Below are positions 1 to 8,483 of a DNA stretch of 64,000 nt, piece after piece. The stretch spans positions 372,001 through 436,000 of the forward strand of contig OZ251507.1 of NCBI GenBank assembly GCA_965242895.1, read 5' to 3'. The notes under the pieces were generated by a model. The model did not search any database. It was not told the DNA's origin and was given only the letters and a program-made list of their open reading frames with translations. Source of the DNA: CATQHL01 sp965242895 (lineage in GTDB: Bacteria > Actinomycetota > Acidimicrobiia > Acidimicrobiales > CATQHL01). Position numbers and translations under genes: made by a program. Positions within the stretch are counted from its first letter, which is position 1, and the number at the start of each line of letters is the position of its first letter.

Positions 1-862
1 GATCCTCACCGATATTCATCCACCGTATGCGAGGGTCACGTCGGAACCAGCGTTCCTGGCGGCGAGCAAAGCGTACAACTCGGCGCACCGCCGTGCTCTT
101 GGCTTCGGCCAGCGAGCACTTTCCCCCGAGGAAGTCCAGGATTTCTCCGTATCCCAGCGCTTGGCGCGCAGTGCGGGAAAGCCCCCCAGGGGCCGCCGAC
201 AGACGCCTTACCTCCTCCACGAAACCGGCCTCAATCTGCTCCTCGAAGCGGCGTGCTATGCGAGCGTCGAGCAGAGGACGGGGCATTCTCAGCCCCACTT
301 GCAGGAAGTCGCAGTCGGGATAGGACTTCAGCCCCGGGCCGTAGGAAGAAAACGGACGGCCAGAACCTTCGCAGACCTCCAGGGCGCGAACGATGCGCCG
401 ACGGTTGTTAGGCAGAATCTTGGCGGCAGCGTCCGGGTCCGCTCGGCGCAGGCGCTCGTAGAGGGCGGACGTGTCCGCTTCGGCTTCCAGCCGCACGGCG
501 ACTTCCGGGTAGCGCCTGGGGAACTCCAGGTCGTCCAGCAGCGCCCGCACGTAAAGCCCTGTTCCTCCCACAGCCACGAGCGGCGCCTTCCGCTTGGCGG
601 CGTCCGCCACCGCCGGACGCACCGCCTCCAGCAGGTCGACCACTGCGAATTCCTGGCTCGGCTCCACGAGATCGATGCCGTGGCAGACCACTCCCGCCAG
701 TTCGGTCGGCGACGGCTTGGACGTGCCTACGTCCATTCCCTTATAGACGGCCATTGCGTCCAGGGAAACCAACTCCGACGACGGGCGTTCTCTGGCCAGA
801 GCCAGGGCCAGGTCGCTCTTGCCAGAGGCGGTAGGGCCGACGATTGCGAGATGACGGCTCAG
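1..862 (-). CDS. miaA: tRNA dimethylallyltransferase MiaA (3' end cut by window edge)
   Basis: Transfers a dimethylallyl group to N6 of A37 in tRNAs reading U-starting codons; its product is the substrate of MiaB, encoded just upstream. My translation of the minus strand gives an N-terminal P-loop (AIVGPTASGKS), then LDAMAVYKGMDVGTSKP and VGGTGLYVRALL, all typical of the MiaA/IPP-transferase family, and near the window edge the basic end RRQERWFRRDP. About 287 residues are present, so only a few C-terminal residues should be missing. The start is unresolved: the frame stays open upstream into the end of miaB, and no ATG, GTG or TTG lies close before the P-loop. The nearest candidate is a CTG at 862-860 overlapping the miaB stop; otherwise the start lies further inside miaB. 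Overlap with miaB implies a translationally coupled operon. Confidence 0.9.
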   Translation of the reverse strand, partial: MSRHLAIVGPTASGKSDLALALARERPSSELVSLDAMAVYKGMDVGTSKPSPTELAGVVCHGIDLVEPSQEFAVVDLLEAVRPAVADAAKRKAPLVAVGGTGLYVRALLDDLEFPRRYPEVAVRLEAEADTSALYERLRRADPDAAAKILPNNRRRIVRALEVCEGSGRPFSSYGPGLKSYPDCDFLQVGLRMPRPLLDARIARRFEEQIEAGFVEEVRRLSAAPGGLSRTARQALGYGEILDFLGGKCSLAEAKSTAVRRVVRFARRQERWFRRDPRIRWMNIGED

Positions 863-2505
863 CGCGGCGCCACCGGTATGAGCTTGCGTGGGGAAAGAGG
901 CTGGGAGGGCGGCGCTGCCGTGCGGATTCGTTGGCTCAGGCGCTGCGGGGCGCTCGACGTCACCTCGACGAGTTCGCCTAGAAGGTAGTGAGAGCCCGCA
1001 CCGACGATCTCCACCTCCGCGAACGCGCCAGGGGGCAGAGTTCCTCCAGCTCGCCCGGCTCCCCCGGCTCGCCCGCCCGCCCCTGGCGCCCCTGTTTTCC
1101 CGGTCGCCCTGCTCTGCCCGGCTGCCTCGGCTCCCCCGATCTCCCCGGCTCCCCCTGTTCCCCCGGCTGCCCCAGCGGCGAAGTGCACCAACTTGTTCTG
1201 ACGGGTGCGTCCGCTGCAGAGTTCCGGGCGGGTCTTGCTGGGACCTTCCACCAGGACTTCTTCCCTCCTGCCGATCCGCTCCGAGTGCCGACGGCGGGCG
1301 GAACGCTCCACCACCGCACGCAGACGCTTGTAGCGGTCGGCCGCCACGTCGGCGTCTACAAACTTCTCGGTCATCCGCTCCGCCTCGGTGCCCGGGCGAG
1401 GCGAAAAGACGAACGTAAAGGCGCTGTCATACTCGGCTTCGGCGGCCACCTCGAGCGTCCGGGCGAAGTCCTCCTCCGTCTCGCCTGGGAAGCCCACGAT
1501 GATGTCGGTGCTCACGGCCAGGTCTGGGATCGCCCGACGAGCCTCCGCCAACCGTTGCAGGTAGCGCTCAGCCCCATAGCCGCGGTGCATCGCCGCTAGC
1601 ACGGCGTCGCTGCCCGACTGCAGCGGCAGGTGCAGGTGCTCGCAAACGGCGGGCGTCTCGGCCATGGCGCTCAAGGTCTCCGGACGCAGATCCTTGGGGT
1701 GCGGGCTGGTGTAGCGCACACGCCGGATGCCAGGAACGCTCCCCACTGCCCGCAGCAGTTCGGCAAACATCGGACGCACCTTTACGCGCTCGCCAGCCCT
1801 ACGCTGCGCCAGCGCCAAGTCGCGCCCATAGGAGTTCACGTTCTGCCCCAGCAGCGTCACCTCCACCACACCTCGCTCAGCCAGTTCGCGCACCTCCTCG
1901 AGGACGGCGTCGAAAGGCCTGCTGATCTCCGGCCCTCTGACCGCTGGAACGATGCAGAAAGCGCAAGTGTTGTCGCAGCCGATCTGAATGGTCACCCAGG
2001 CACAAAAACTGGATTCCCGTTCGGCGGGCAGCACAGAAGGAAAGGCTTCGGCGTCGGATCGGGCAGTCTCTTCCAGAATCTCCACGATCGGGCCGTCGCT
2101 CGCCGCCAAAGCAAGCAACTCCGCCGCCCGATGCACGTTGTGTGTCCCGAAGACGACGTCCACATGAGGCGCCTTCTGACGGATGAGGTCCCTGTCCTTC
2201 TGAGCCAGGCAGCCTCCCACGGCGATCTGCATGCCCGGGCGCGCCCCCTTGAAGTGCTTGAGCGACCCGAGGTAGGAGTAGAGCTTCTGATCGGCCTTCT
2301 CTCTGATACAGCAGGTGTTCACCACAATCACGTCCGCTTCTCCCGCGTCCGAGACCGCCCCCATCCCCTCGGCCGCCAGCAACCCTGCGATGCGCTCAGA
2401 GTCGTGCTCGTTCATCTGACACCCAAAAGTGCGAACAAAGTAGCTCTTCGGCAGCCCGGAACTAGACGTGGAACTAGCCGGCATGGGACTAGCCGCTGAA
2501 CTCAT
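859..2505 (-). CDS. miaB: tRNA-2-methylthio-N6-dimethylallyladenosine synthase MiaB
   Basis: Radical-SAM methylthiotransferase that adds a 2-methylthio group to i6A37 of tRNA, the step after MiaA. The N-terminal methylthiotransferase domain carries the three cluster cysteines at about residues 29 (TFGCQMN), 65 (NTCCIREKA) and 99 (VGGCLAQ). The radical-SAM motif GCDNTCAFC is at about 176-184 (Cys177, Cys181, Cys184). A TRAM RNA-binding domain closes the protein but is split by about 45 residues of Gly/Ala-rich sequence between QNKLVHF and LPPGAFAEVEI. At 548 aa the protein is longer than the usual 440-500 aa, because of that insertion and a roughly 30-residue tail after TRAM. The overlapping frame of the tail is miaA. 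Family assignment is secure; whether the insertion affects tRNA binding is unknown. Confidence 0.97.
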   Translation of the reverse strand: MSSAASPMPASSTSSSGLPKSYFVRTFGCQMNEHDSERIAGLLAAEGMGAVSDAGEADVIVVNTCCIREKADQKLYSYLGSLKHFKGARPGMQIAVGGCLAQKDRDLIRQKAPHVDVVFGTHNVHRAAELLALAASDGPIVEILEETARSDAEAFPSVLPAERESSFCAWVTIQIGCDNTCAFCIVPAVRGPEISRPFDAVLEEVRELAERGVVEVTLLGQNVNSYGRDLALAQRRAGERVKVRPMFAELLRAVGSVPGIRRVRYTSPHPKDLRPETLSAMAETPAVCEHLHLPLQSGSDAVLAAMHRGYGAERYLQRLAEARRAIPDLAVSTDIIVGFPGETEEDFARTLEVAAEAEYDSAFTFVFSPRPGTEAERMTEKFVDADVAADRYKRLRAVVERSARRRHSERIGRREEVLVEGPSKTRPELCSGRTRQNKLVHFAAGAAGGTGGAGEIGGAEAAGQSRATGKTGAPGAGGRAGGAGRAGGTLPPGAFAEVEIVGAGSHYLLGELVEVTSSAPQRLSQRIRTAAPPSQPLSPRKLIPVAPR

Positions 2506-2756
2506 CAGTAGGTGATCCTTGACTCTGACTCTCTCGCATTCTCCAAGATTCTAAAGACCTGCGGCAGAAAGCATCCGGCTGCGGTCGCAAACAGCAACTC
2601 GCCCGCTAGCCACCTCCACCACTCACCCAGGCGTCGATGCGACCATCACTGTGTTAAGCAGCCGAACGGCCTTCCCTGGAAATAGCTACAACGGGACGGC
2701 GCTTATCAGGCGCACTGAACGTGTAGTGCCACCTTCGCCGCGCTGGGAGCGCCTGC

Positions 2757-2990
2757 TTAGCCCTCTGGCCACGCACCCTCCTCTTCCCATCCTTCAAAAT
2801 CGTCTAGAGAACCGCCGCAGCCCTGATAGCCCTCTGCGTAACTCCGCGCAATTTCCTCACGCTCCTTACGCTCAAGAAAGTCCGCAACAGCTTCCCTGAA
2901 CACCGCTGAGCGCCCTCGGTCACGCACCTCCGGACGGGCATCGAGTCTTCGCAGGAGCGCTTCGTCGAATGATATCTGTATAGAAATCAT
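2757..2990 (-). CDS. Ribbon-helix-helix (CopG-like) small protein, possible orphan antitoxin
   Basis: Starting at the internal Met (MISIQISFDEALLRRLDA), 77 residues read as a ribbon-helix-helix DNA-binding protein: a short N-terminal strand (ISIQISF), an acidic and basic helix, then a helix with RSAVFREAVADFLERK as in CopG/MazE-type antitoxins. The acidic C-terminus resembles toxin-binding tails. An upstream Met would add 18 residues (3044) that do not look like family sequence, so the internal start is preferred; no clear Shine-Dalgarno was seen. No toxin-sized gene adjoins it on either side, so it is either a stand-alone regulator or an antitoxin remnant. Confidence 0.6.
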   Translation of the reverse strand: MISIQISFDEALLRRLDARPEVRDRGRSAVFREAVADFLERKEREEIARSYAEGYQGCGGSLDDFEGWEEEGAWPEG

Positions 2991-3157
2991 AAATAGAAAT
3001 TTACCACATAAACTATGCCGCCAATCCGGCTGGCCAAACCTCAACCCATATATGGTGGTATAGGGCGGACAAGCGACTCACTACTCCCCGTGCGGCTGCC
3101 ACAGGGTATCAGTACACGTCACCCCGCATAGTACATCCCACCCCAAACCTCCAACAA

Positions 3158-3769
3158 TCAAGGCATTACTCCTATGAGAACCAAAGGAACTGCCGGAACA
3201 CCTCGACCCTGTCTAATAACATTCAATAAATCACGTTCATAGTAGGGAACTCCCGAAGACATTTCTTTTTCCAAGCTCTTCATTGGCAAAATTTCAATCC
3301 CTACGTCAATAATACCGGAAACATAAAAACTGAGATGTTTCACAAACAGGTCATGTGCAACAAAAGCATCCTTACCAAATTGCACTTCAACCGAAACTCG
3401 CTCCTTTACAAAATCAGTTTGATTGTAGGACGTTATCAACTCATGACCTGCTTTCTCAATGGCAAGCTTCTGATCACCCACCGGCAGAGCATAAATACTT
3501 CTTAATAATTCTTCATCTTGTGTCACCCGAAAGGTGTTTCGACACTCATTCCAGCCGCGTGATTTGAATCCATCTTTGAATAAAGAATTAAGATCTTTTG
3601 TAGAGTACAAAACTTTTCCAGACTTGGTTTTTTCCTTTGACATTTTTGTTCGACACGCAGAAGCATCTACATTTGCTACTACGTCCTGCACTTCTTTCCA
3701 CAATTCTTTACGATGAACAATCAAGAATTCTTCGCCGTTCAAATGTGAATAGCGCGCTCCTATACGCAT
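3158..3769 (-). CDS. Type II restriction endonuclease, BglII/BstYI-like
   Basis: The C-terminal half matches my memory of the BglII/BstYI endonuclease family: VSVEVQFGKDAFVAHDLF, then IDVGIEILPMKSL, MSSGVPYYE and LNVIRQGRGVPAVPLVLIG. The E-x-Q triad in SVEVQFG corresponds to the catalytic Glu/Gln pair of BglII. At 203 aa it is the size of a full-length BstYI-type enzyme, so it looks intact; family members cleave AGATCT or RGATCY, and the exact specificity here is inference. Its start shares one base with the stop of the methyltransferase gene (TGATG), a classic restriction-modification overlap. The gene is visibly AT-richer than its neighbours, suggesting horizontal acquisition. The partner methyltransferase is truncated, which makes an active nuclease hazardous unless another enzyme protects the sites. 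Confidence 0.85.
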   Translation of the reverse strand: MRIGARYSHLNGEEFLIVHRKELWKEVQDVVANVDASACRTKMSKEKTKSGKVLYSTKDLNSLFKDGFKSRGWNECRNTFRVTQDEELLRSIYALPVGDQKLAIEKAGHELITSYNQTDFVKERVSVEVQFGKDAFVAHDLFVKHLSFYVSGIIDVGIEILPMKSLEKEMSSGVPYYERDLLNVIRQGRGVPAVPLVLIGVMP

Positions 3770-4344
3770 CAGTGTCCGCCATTGGGCAGTGAAGGGTCGT
3801 AGACGGGTTTCCCCACCGGACGGGTCTGCAACGTGCCTGCTAAGAGTTCGTTAATCCGCTCACGAGCAATTTCGACGTACTCCGAGAGGACGTCGCAGCC
3901 GAAAGCTTCCCTGTCGTGCATTAAGGCGGCAACTACGGATGAACCAACTCCCATGTAAGGGTCGAACACCGAATCACCAATGTCTGTCATAGACAAGACG
4001 AGGCGCTCTACCAACTCCACGGGAAACTGACAAGGATGAATGGTCTTTTCCACGTGGTTGTTCTTCACGTTCGGGAACTCCCACACGTCGCTAGGATTTT
4101 TTCCATTGGGATTACCCGAAAGTTTGCCGACGTTCGGACCTTTAAAGTAACGCTTACCCGGGTATTTAGACGGCACCCTTACAGGGTCGAGGTTCCACGT
4201 ATAGTCGTCGCTCTTCGTCCACCAGTTGATCGTCTCATAACGTCCTGAAAGGCGCTTCGAACAATGAAGTCCGTGCCCGAAGTGCCAAACGATTCGATTG
4301 CGAAGCTTCAATGCCAGCACCGCAGAGGAACTCCCCTCGCACAC
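3769..4344 (-). pseudogene. DNA methyltransferase (N4/N6 class), N-terminally truncated partner of the restriction enzyme
   Basis: The 191-residue reading frame matches the C-terminal half of a beta-class amino-methyltransferase of the type paired with BglII/BstYI-like nucleases: LRNRIVWHFGHGLHC, RYETINWWTKSDDYTWNLD, the motif X region EKTIHPCQFPVELVERL, and the SAM-binding motif I DPYMGVGSS. In beta-class enzymes the catalytic motif IV (S/D-P-P-Y) lies N-terminal to this part, and it is absent: the frame opens at a GTG only 42 bases from the recA stop. The enzyme should therefore lack its catalytic loop. Likely m4C by analogy with M.BglII, as inference. The frame stays open for a few codons upstream of the GTG, but that sequence does not restore motif IV. 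Confidence 0.75.
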
Positions 4345-4385
4345 ACCAGGGAAGTTCCTCTGAGCGAAAGTAAGCCTGCCGGATA

Positions 4386-5492
4386 TCAGCCGACAGCCGC
4401 CTTCTGCCTGGGCGCTTGAGCCTGCCTGGGTGCTTGAGCCGCTGCCTCAGGCTTCTCGACCTCGACGGATTCTTGCGGCATGACCTTGAGACGCACCTTC
4501 TCGGTAATCTCCAGCATGAGAGCCGGATTCTCCCGCAGGTAGTCCTTCACGTTCTCACGCCCCTGACCGAGGTGGTCGCCGTCGTAGGTGAACCAGGCGC
4601 CGGACTTCGACACGATGCCGAAGTTGACCGCCAAGTCCAGCACCGAACCCTCACGGCTTATGCCCTTGGAGTACATGATGTCGAACTCGGCCGTGCGGAA
4701 GGGGGGAGCCGTCTTGTTCTTCACCACCCTCACTCGGGTGCGGTTGCCCACCACTTCGGCCCCGTTCTTGATGGCTTCGATGCGCCGAATGTCCAGACGC
4801 ACGGACGAAAAGAACTTCAACGCCCGCCCGCCTGGGGTCGTCTCCGGCGAGCCGAACATCACGCCGATCTTCTCCCTCAACTGGTTGATGAAGATGCACA
4901 TCGAGTTGGTCTTGTTGATGTTCGCCGAGAGCTTGCGCAGCGCCTGCGACATGAGCCGAGCCTGCAGCCCTACGTGGCTGTCTCCTATCTCGCCTTCGAT
5001 CTCGGCGCGGGGAGTGAGAGCCGCCACCGAATCAACCACCACTACGTCTATGGCGCCCGAACGAATCAGGACGTCGGATATCTCCAACGCCTGCTCTCCG
5101 GTGTCGGGCTGGGACAAGAGCAGTTCGTCTACGTCCACTCCGATGGCTCGGGCATAGACAGGGTCGAGTGCGTGCTCGGCGTCGATGAAGGCGCAGAGAC
5201 CTCCGGTGCGCTGCGCCTCAGCGACCACGTGGAGCGCCAACGTGGTCTTCCCCGAGGACTCGGGGCCGAAGATCTCGGTGACCCGGCCTCTCGGCAAGCC
5301 GCCGATTCCTAACGCCACGTCGAGGGCGAGCGCGCCCGTGGAGACGGTTTCGAGCTGGAGCGCCGAACGCTCCCCCATCTTCATGATGGAACCCTTGCCG
5401 AAGTTCTTCTCGATCTGCCGAAGGGCCATGTCCAACGCCTGCTCTCGCTGGCGTCCGTTGGCCTTCCCTGCTGATGTGCTTCTCGTCGTCAT
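4386..5492 (-). CDS. recA: Recombinase RecA
   Basis: DNA-dependent ATPase that forms the strand-exchange filament in homologous recombination and triggers LexA self-cleavage. Walker A GPESSGKTT is at residues 76-84; later blocks include FIDAEHALDP, the Walker B strand VVVVDSVAAL, INQLREKIGVMFG and PETTPGGRALKF. The 368-aa length is normal and no intein is present. The C-terminus has a short duplicated AQAPRQ motif. An AGGAG Shine-Dalgarno at 5499-5503, about 6 bases before the ATG, supports the start. Actinobacteria commonly have recX directly after recA and then miaB/miaA; here recX is missing and the restriction-modification pair plus the ribbon-helix-helix gene fill the gap. No canonical GAAC-N4-GTTC SOS box was seen upstream. 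Confidence 0.98.
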   Translation of the reverse strand: MTTRSTSAGKANGRQREQALDMALRQIEKNFGKGSIMKMGERSALQLETVSTGALALDVALGIGGLPRGRVTEIFGPESSGKTTLALHVVAEAQRTGGLCAFIDAEHALDPVYARAIGVDVDELLLSQPDTGEQALEISDVLIRSGAIDVVVVDSVAALTPRAEIEGEIGDSHVGLQARLMSQALRKLSANINKTNSMCIFINQLREKIGVMFGSPETTPGGRALKFFSSVRLDIRRIEAIKNGAEVVGNRTRVRVVKNKTAPPFRTAEFDIMYSKGISREGSVLDLAVNFGIVSKSGAWFTYDGDHLGQGRENVKDYLRENPALMLEITEKVRLKVMPQESVEVEKPEAAAQAPRQAQAPRQKAAVG

Positions 5493-5978
5493 TTTCTTCT
5501 CCTGACTGTTGAATCACCGACGAGTTGGCGTCGATGAGGTGTGGTTTGATGGGGGAAACGGGTGCACCAGCGAATGAGGATGACCGCTGAACCGCCGGGG
5601 AGCCTGGCTGGAGCCATGAGAAGAGAGTAGAGAAGGGGTGTGACAGCGCTCAAAACGCCTGGGCTGGCGCTGAGACGCCTGGGGTGCCGACGGCACGCCT
5701 GGGCTGTCCGAGCCCGCTTCGCTGCTCCGACCGAAGGGAATCCATACTGGATTCCAAGAGTAATTAGGACGCTACCGGCCTTCGGGAATTTTCACAACAC
5801 CCTGCACTCAGCCATGCGCTCGGCCGCTCGGCCACCCGCCGAAATTACTGCCCACCTCCTCGCTCGCATCTTCCTCACTCAGACGCCGCAACGCCGCCAG
5901 ACGCCGCAACGCCGTAGCATTGTCTAGGAACAGACAAGCCCGACGTCGAGAGCCACGAGACCATCCCCAGGGAGACAA
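5493..5978. other. Divergent intergenic region between recA and msrB
   Basis: This 486-base stretch separates the divergently transcribed recA and msrB and must hold both promoters, although I could not assign clear -35/-10 pairs. It contains three copies of ACGCCTGGG between about 5655 and 5705 and a duplicated cagacgccgcaacgccg at about 5880-5915. The short open frames in it show no family features. Confidence 0.5.
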
Positions 5979-6413
5979 ATGAACGCATCCCCAAGCCCTC
6001 AGAAAGCACCGAAGGTCGAACATTCCCCAGTGCTCGACCGCCAAGAGCTGCGCAGCCGCCTCTCCGACTTGGAATATCACGTCACTCAGGAAGCCGGCAC
6101 GGAGCGTCCCTTCACGGGCAGGTACTGGGACTGCAAGGAGGAAGGCGTCTACACGTGCATAGTCTGCGGAGCGGAACTTTTCTCCAGCGACACCAAGTAC
6201 GACTCGGGCACAGGCTGGCCGAGTTTCTACGAACAGATCGTCGAAGCCAGCGTCGAGAGACGTCAAGACCGCAGCCACGGCCACATCCGCACCGAGGTCG
6301 TCTGCTCGAAATGCGGCGCCCACCTCGGGCATGTCTTCGACGACGGCCCACCGCCCACCGGCGAGCGCTACTGCATCAACTCTGTCTCCCTGCGGCTGGC
6401 CGAAAACGACTGA
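5979..6413 (+). CDS. msrB: Peptide-methionine (R)-S-oxide reductase MsrB
   Basis: Cytosolic repair enzyme that reduces the R epimer of methionine sulfoxide in proteins using thioredoxin. Two CxxC zinc-binding pairs are visible at Cys60/Cys63 (CIVCGAELF) and Cys109/Cys112 (CSKCGAHLGHVF). The catalytic cysteine is Cys132 in GERYCINSVSL, and the family signature SGTGWPSF lies at about 76-83. The 144-aa length fits a free-standing MsrB; the first 15 residues are poorly conserved. A GGGAG Shine-Dalgarno just before the ATG supports the start. It stands alone, followed 70 bases later by a 2-oxoglutarate oxygenase gene in the same direction. Confidence 0.96.
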   Translation: MNASPSPQKAPKVEHSPVLDRQELRSRLSDLEYHVTQEAGTERPFTGRYWDCKEEGVYTCIVCGAELFSSDTKYDSGTGWPSFYEQIVEASVERRQDRSHGHIRTEVVCSKCGAHLGHVFDDGPPPTGERYCINSVSLRLAEND

Positions 6414-6482
6414 AACCTTCTCGACCTAGCAAGCCCGAACCCGCACTACGACCCCCGAAACCCCCAGAAAGCAGAGCCACAC

Positions 6483-7511
6483 ATGCCCTCCATGTCATCC
6501 CTTACATCGGTATCTACATCGGTATCGCTGGACGCCGAGCTTTCAAGCATTCCGATAATCGACATCTCCCCCGCCGCCAGCGGCGGTGAAGCCCTAGCCG
6601 AAGTAGCTGAGGCGGTGGACGAAGCCTGCAGCGCTTCGGGCTTCCTCGTCGTAACCGGCCACGGCGTAGACCCGAACGTCATCGACGCTGCCTGGAGCAC
6701 AGCCCGCGAGTTCTTCGACCTGCCTCTGGAAGAGAAGCTCCGCGTGCCTCCCCCATCGCCCGACCACGCCTACGGTTACTCCCCCCTCGCCGGAGAAACC
6801 CTGGCGCGCTCCTTAGGCAAGGACACCCTGCCCGACCTCAAAGAGAGCCTCTCGACCGGGCCTCTGGAACTCCCTCCCTCCATCCCCGCCGAGGCGGAGG
6901 GTCTGCTGACCGAGACCGACTGGCCCGAAAATCCTCCCGGCCTGCGCCCAGCCTGGGAGGCTTACTTCCAGGCAATGTCCGACCTAGCGGCCCGCCTGCT
7001 GAAGATCATGGCCGCGGCGCTGGGACTCGACTCCGACTACTTCGAGCCCTTCCTGCCCTATCACACCAGCGCGATGCGCGCCATCAACTATCCCCACATC
7101 GACTCCCCTCTCGAAGGCGGGCAACTGCGGGCAGGGGCTCACACCGACTACGGCACTCTCAGCATCCTCACCTACGACGACGCCCCGGGCGGTCTGGAGG
7201 TCAAGACGTCAGACGGCTGGACGCCGATTCCTCAGATACCTGGGGGGTTCGCCGTCAACCTGGGCGACATGATGGCCCGCTGGACGAACGACCGCTGGGT
7301 CTCCACGCTGCATCGCGGCGGCGTCCCGCCGAGCGGAGCGGTCGGCGACACCCGCCGTCAGAGCATCGTCTTCTTCCACAACGCCGCCTGGGACGCTGAA
7401 ATCCGGTGCATCCCCACATGTCTGACCGAGGGCCGCTCCCCGAAATACGAACCGGTGCTGGCCGGCCCTCATCTGCTCAGCAAGTTCTCCAGCACGGTGG
7501 GTGAATACTGA
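6483..7511 (+). CDS. Isopenicillin N synthase-family 2-oxoglutarate/Fe(II) dioxygenase
   Basis: Non-haem iron oxygenase of the DIOX/IPNS superfamily. The N-terminal DIOX_N domain has IPIIDIS followed by SGFLVVTGHGVD (about 24-64). The catalytic jelly roll holds the iron ligands H220 and D222 (GAHTDYGTLSIL) and H277 (STLHRGG), and the 2-oxoglutarate-binding R-x-S at about 292-294 (RRQSIVFF). The length of 342 aa is typical. The substrate cannot be read from sequence; such bacterial enzymes oxidise small acids, amino acids or xenobiotics. The first 20 residues are Ser/Thr-rich, and a second Met at position 4 could also be the start. It is convergent with the CitE-like gene downstream. Confidence 0.92.
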   Translation: MPSMSSLTSVSTSVSLDAELSSIPIIDISPAASGGEALAEVAEAVDEACSASGFLVVTGHGVDPNVIDAAWSTAREFFDLPLEEKLRVPPPSPDHAYGYSPLAGETLARSLGKDTLPDLKESLSTGPLELPPSIPAEAEGLLTETDWPENPPGLRPAWEAYFQAMSDLAARLLKIMAAALGLDSDYFEPFLPYHTSAMRAINYPHIDSPLEGGQLRAGAHTDYGTLSILTYDDAPGGLEVKTSDGWTPIPQIPGGFAVNLGDMMARWTNDRWVSTLHRGGVPPSGAVGDTRRQSIVFFHNAAWDAEIRCIPTCLTEGRSPKYEPVLAGPHLLSKFSSTVGEY

Positions 7512-7539
7512 GCCGGCGGGCTAGCTGCCCAGCCCGCCG

Positions 7540-8469
7540 CTACAGGTCTGCTAGAACGGCGCGGGCCTGGCGAGCCAGGGGCTCGTCCACCATCTGACCT
7601 TCGAACGCCACCGCCCCCTTCCCCTCCGCTTTCGCCTGCTCGTAGATCTCCAGCAGGCGACTCGCCCTCTCCCGCTCGGCGGCGGACGGACTGAACATTT
7701 CGTTCGCCCACGGCACCTGAGCCGGATGGATGCACAGCTTTCCTCCGTAGCCCAGCGCCCGCCCTTCGGCGGCGTCCGCCTTGAAGCGATCCTCGTCCTT
7801 GAGAGACACCACCACCTGGTCGAGGGCTGACACTCCACAGAGTCGGGCGGCCGCCGCCACCTTGGAGCGGGCGTAGAGCACCTCTGCGTTACCTGGCGTT
7901 CGCACACCCCCCAAGTCGACTACGTAATCCTCGGCCCCAAAATACAATCCCTCCACGGGCGGGCGCAGCACTTCGACCGCATACTCCACCCCGGCCACGG
8001 TCTCGATGCCGGCCACCACCGGCAAGGGCGAGACGCCGGCGAAACGCTCTATCACCTTCTCCAAAGAGGCGGCCGAATCCAGCTTCGGCACCACCACGCC
8101 GCTCAGCTCCGGAACCACCGCCTCGGCCATGTCGGCGGCGAACCATTCGGTGTTCACGGCGTTGACCCTCAGCAAGATCACCATCTCGGGATGCTCTCGA
8201 CGCAGATCGCGGGCGGCGGCTGCTGCGTGAGGGCGCGCCGCAGGCTTGGCGTCGGGAGCCACGGCGTCCTCAAGGTCGATGATCACTCCGTCCGGGCGGC
8301 TGCGCGGCAGTTTCGCCAGCAAATCCGGTCGGCTGGCGGGCGCGAAGAGGGCGCTCCGCAGGCGCCGCTGTGCAAGGCCGCTGGCCGCAGAGTTCACGCC
8401 CCCAGTTCCGGCGCCCTCCGTGCGTTCAGCCGCGGGCGCCGCGGGCTGACCGCTGGCCGCAGAGTTCAC
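7540..8469 (-). CDS. HpcH/HpaI aldolase / citrate lyase beta subunit-like (CitE-like) protein
   Basis: TIM-barrel C-C lyase of the CitE family, cleaving or hydrolysing acyl-CoA thioesters such as malyl-, citramalyl- or methylmalyl-type substrates with a divalent metal. Visible family blocks are RSALFAPASRPDLLAK, DGVIIDLEDAV, ILLRVNAVNT, GIETVAGVEYAVEVL, LYFGAEDYVVDLGG and the C-terminal GKLCIHPAQV. The acidic metal-binding residues in IDLEDAV and FGAEDYVVD are present. The GTG start at 8469 overlaps the acetoacetyl-CoA synthetase stop by four bases (GTGA). A 72-base in-frame tandem duplication of this junction means the original start may have been the second GTG at 8397, giving about 285 aa, closer to the usual size. 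Coupling to the synthetase suggests a role in acyl-CoA catabolism; the substrate is not known. Confidence 0.9.
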   Translation of the reverse strand: MNSAASGQPAAPAAERTEGAGTGGVNSAASGLAQRRLRSALFAPASRPDLLAKLPRSRPDGVIIDLEDAVAPDAKPAARPHAAAAARDLRREHPEMVILLRVNAVNTEWFAADMAEAVVPELSGVVVPKLDSAASLEKVIERFAGVSPLPVVAGIETVAGVEYAVEVLRPPVEGLYFGAEDYVVDLGGVRTPGNAEVLYARSKVAAAARLCGVSALDQVVVSLKDEDRFKADAAEGRALGYGGKLCIHPAQVPWANEMFSPSAAERERASRLLEIYEQAKAEGKGAVAFEGQMVDEPLARQARAVLADL

Positions 8470-8483
8470 GCCCCCAGTTCCGG
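8378..8483. repeat. Tandem duplication of the synthetase/CitE gene junction
   Basis: A 34-base element containing gccgcagagttcacgccc occurs at 8378-8411 and again, identical, at 8450-8483, a 72-base period (24 codons). The right copy spans the synthetase stop and the CitE GTG start; the left copy lies inside the CitE reading frame and carries a second GTG. Confidence 0.9.

Noticed and set aside
161..988. Long plus-strand open frame over the first kilobase, and others opposite miaB and recA
   Set aside because: These are mirror images of high-GC genes. The minus strand carries clear MiaA, MiaB and RecA motifs, and the plus-strand products show none.
2757..3044. Toxin-antitoxin pair around the ribbon-helix-helix gene
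   Set aside because: No toxin-sized reading frame lies next to it. The neighbouring genes are miaB and the restriction enzyme.
5493..5978. SOS (LexA) box upstream of recA
   Set aside because: No GAAC-N4-GTTC palindrome or close variant was found in the region.
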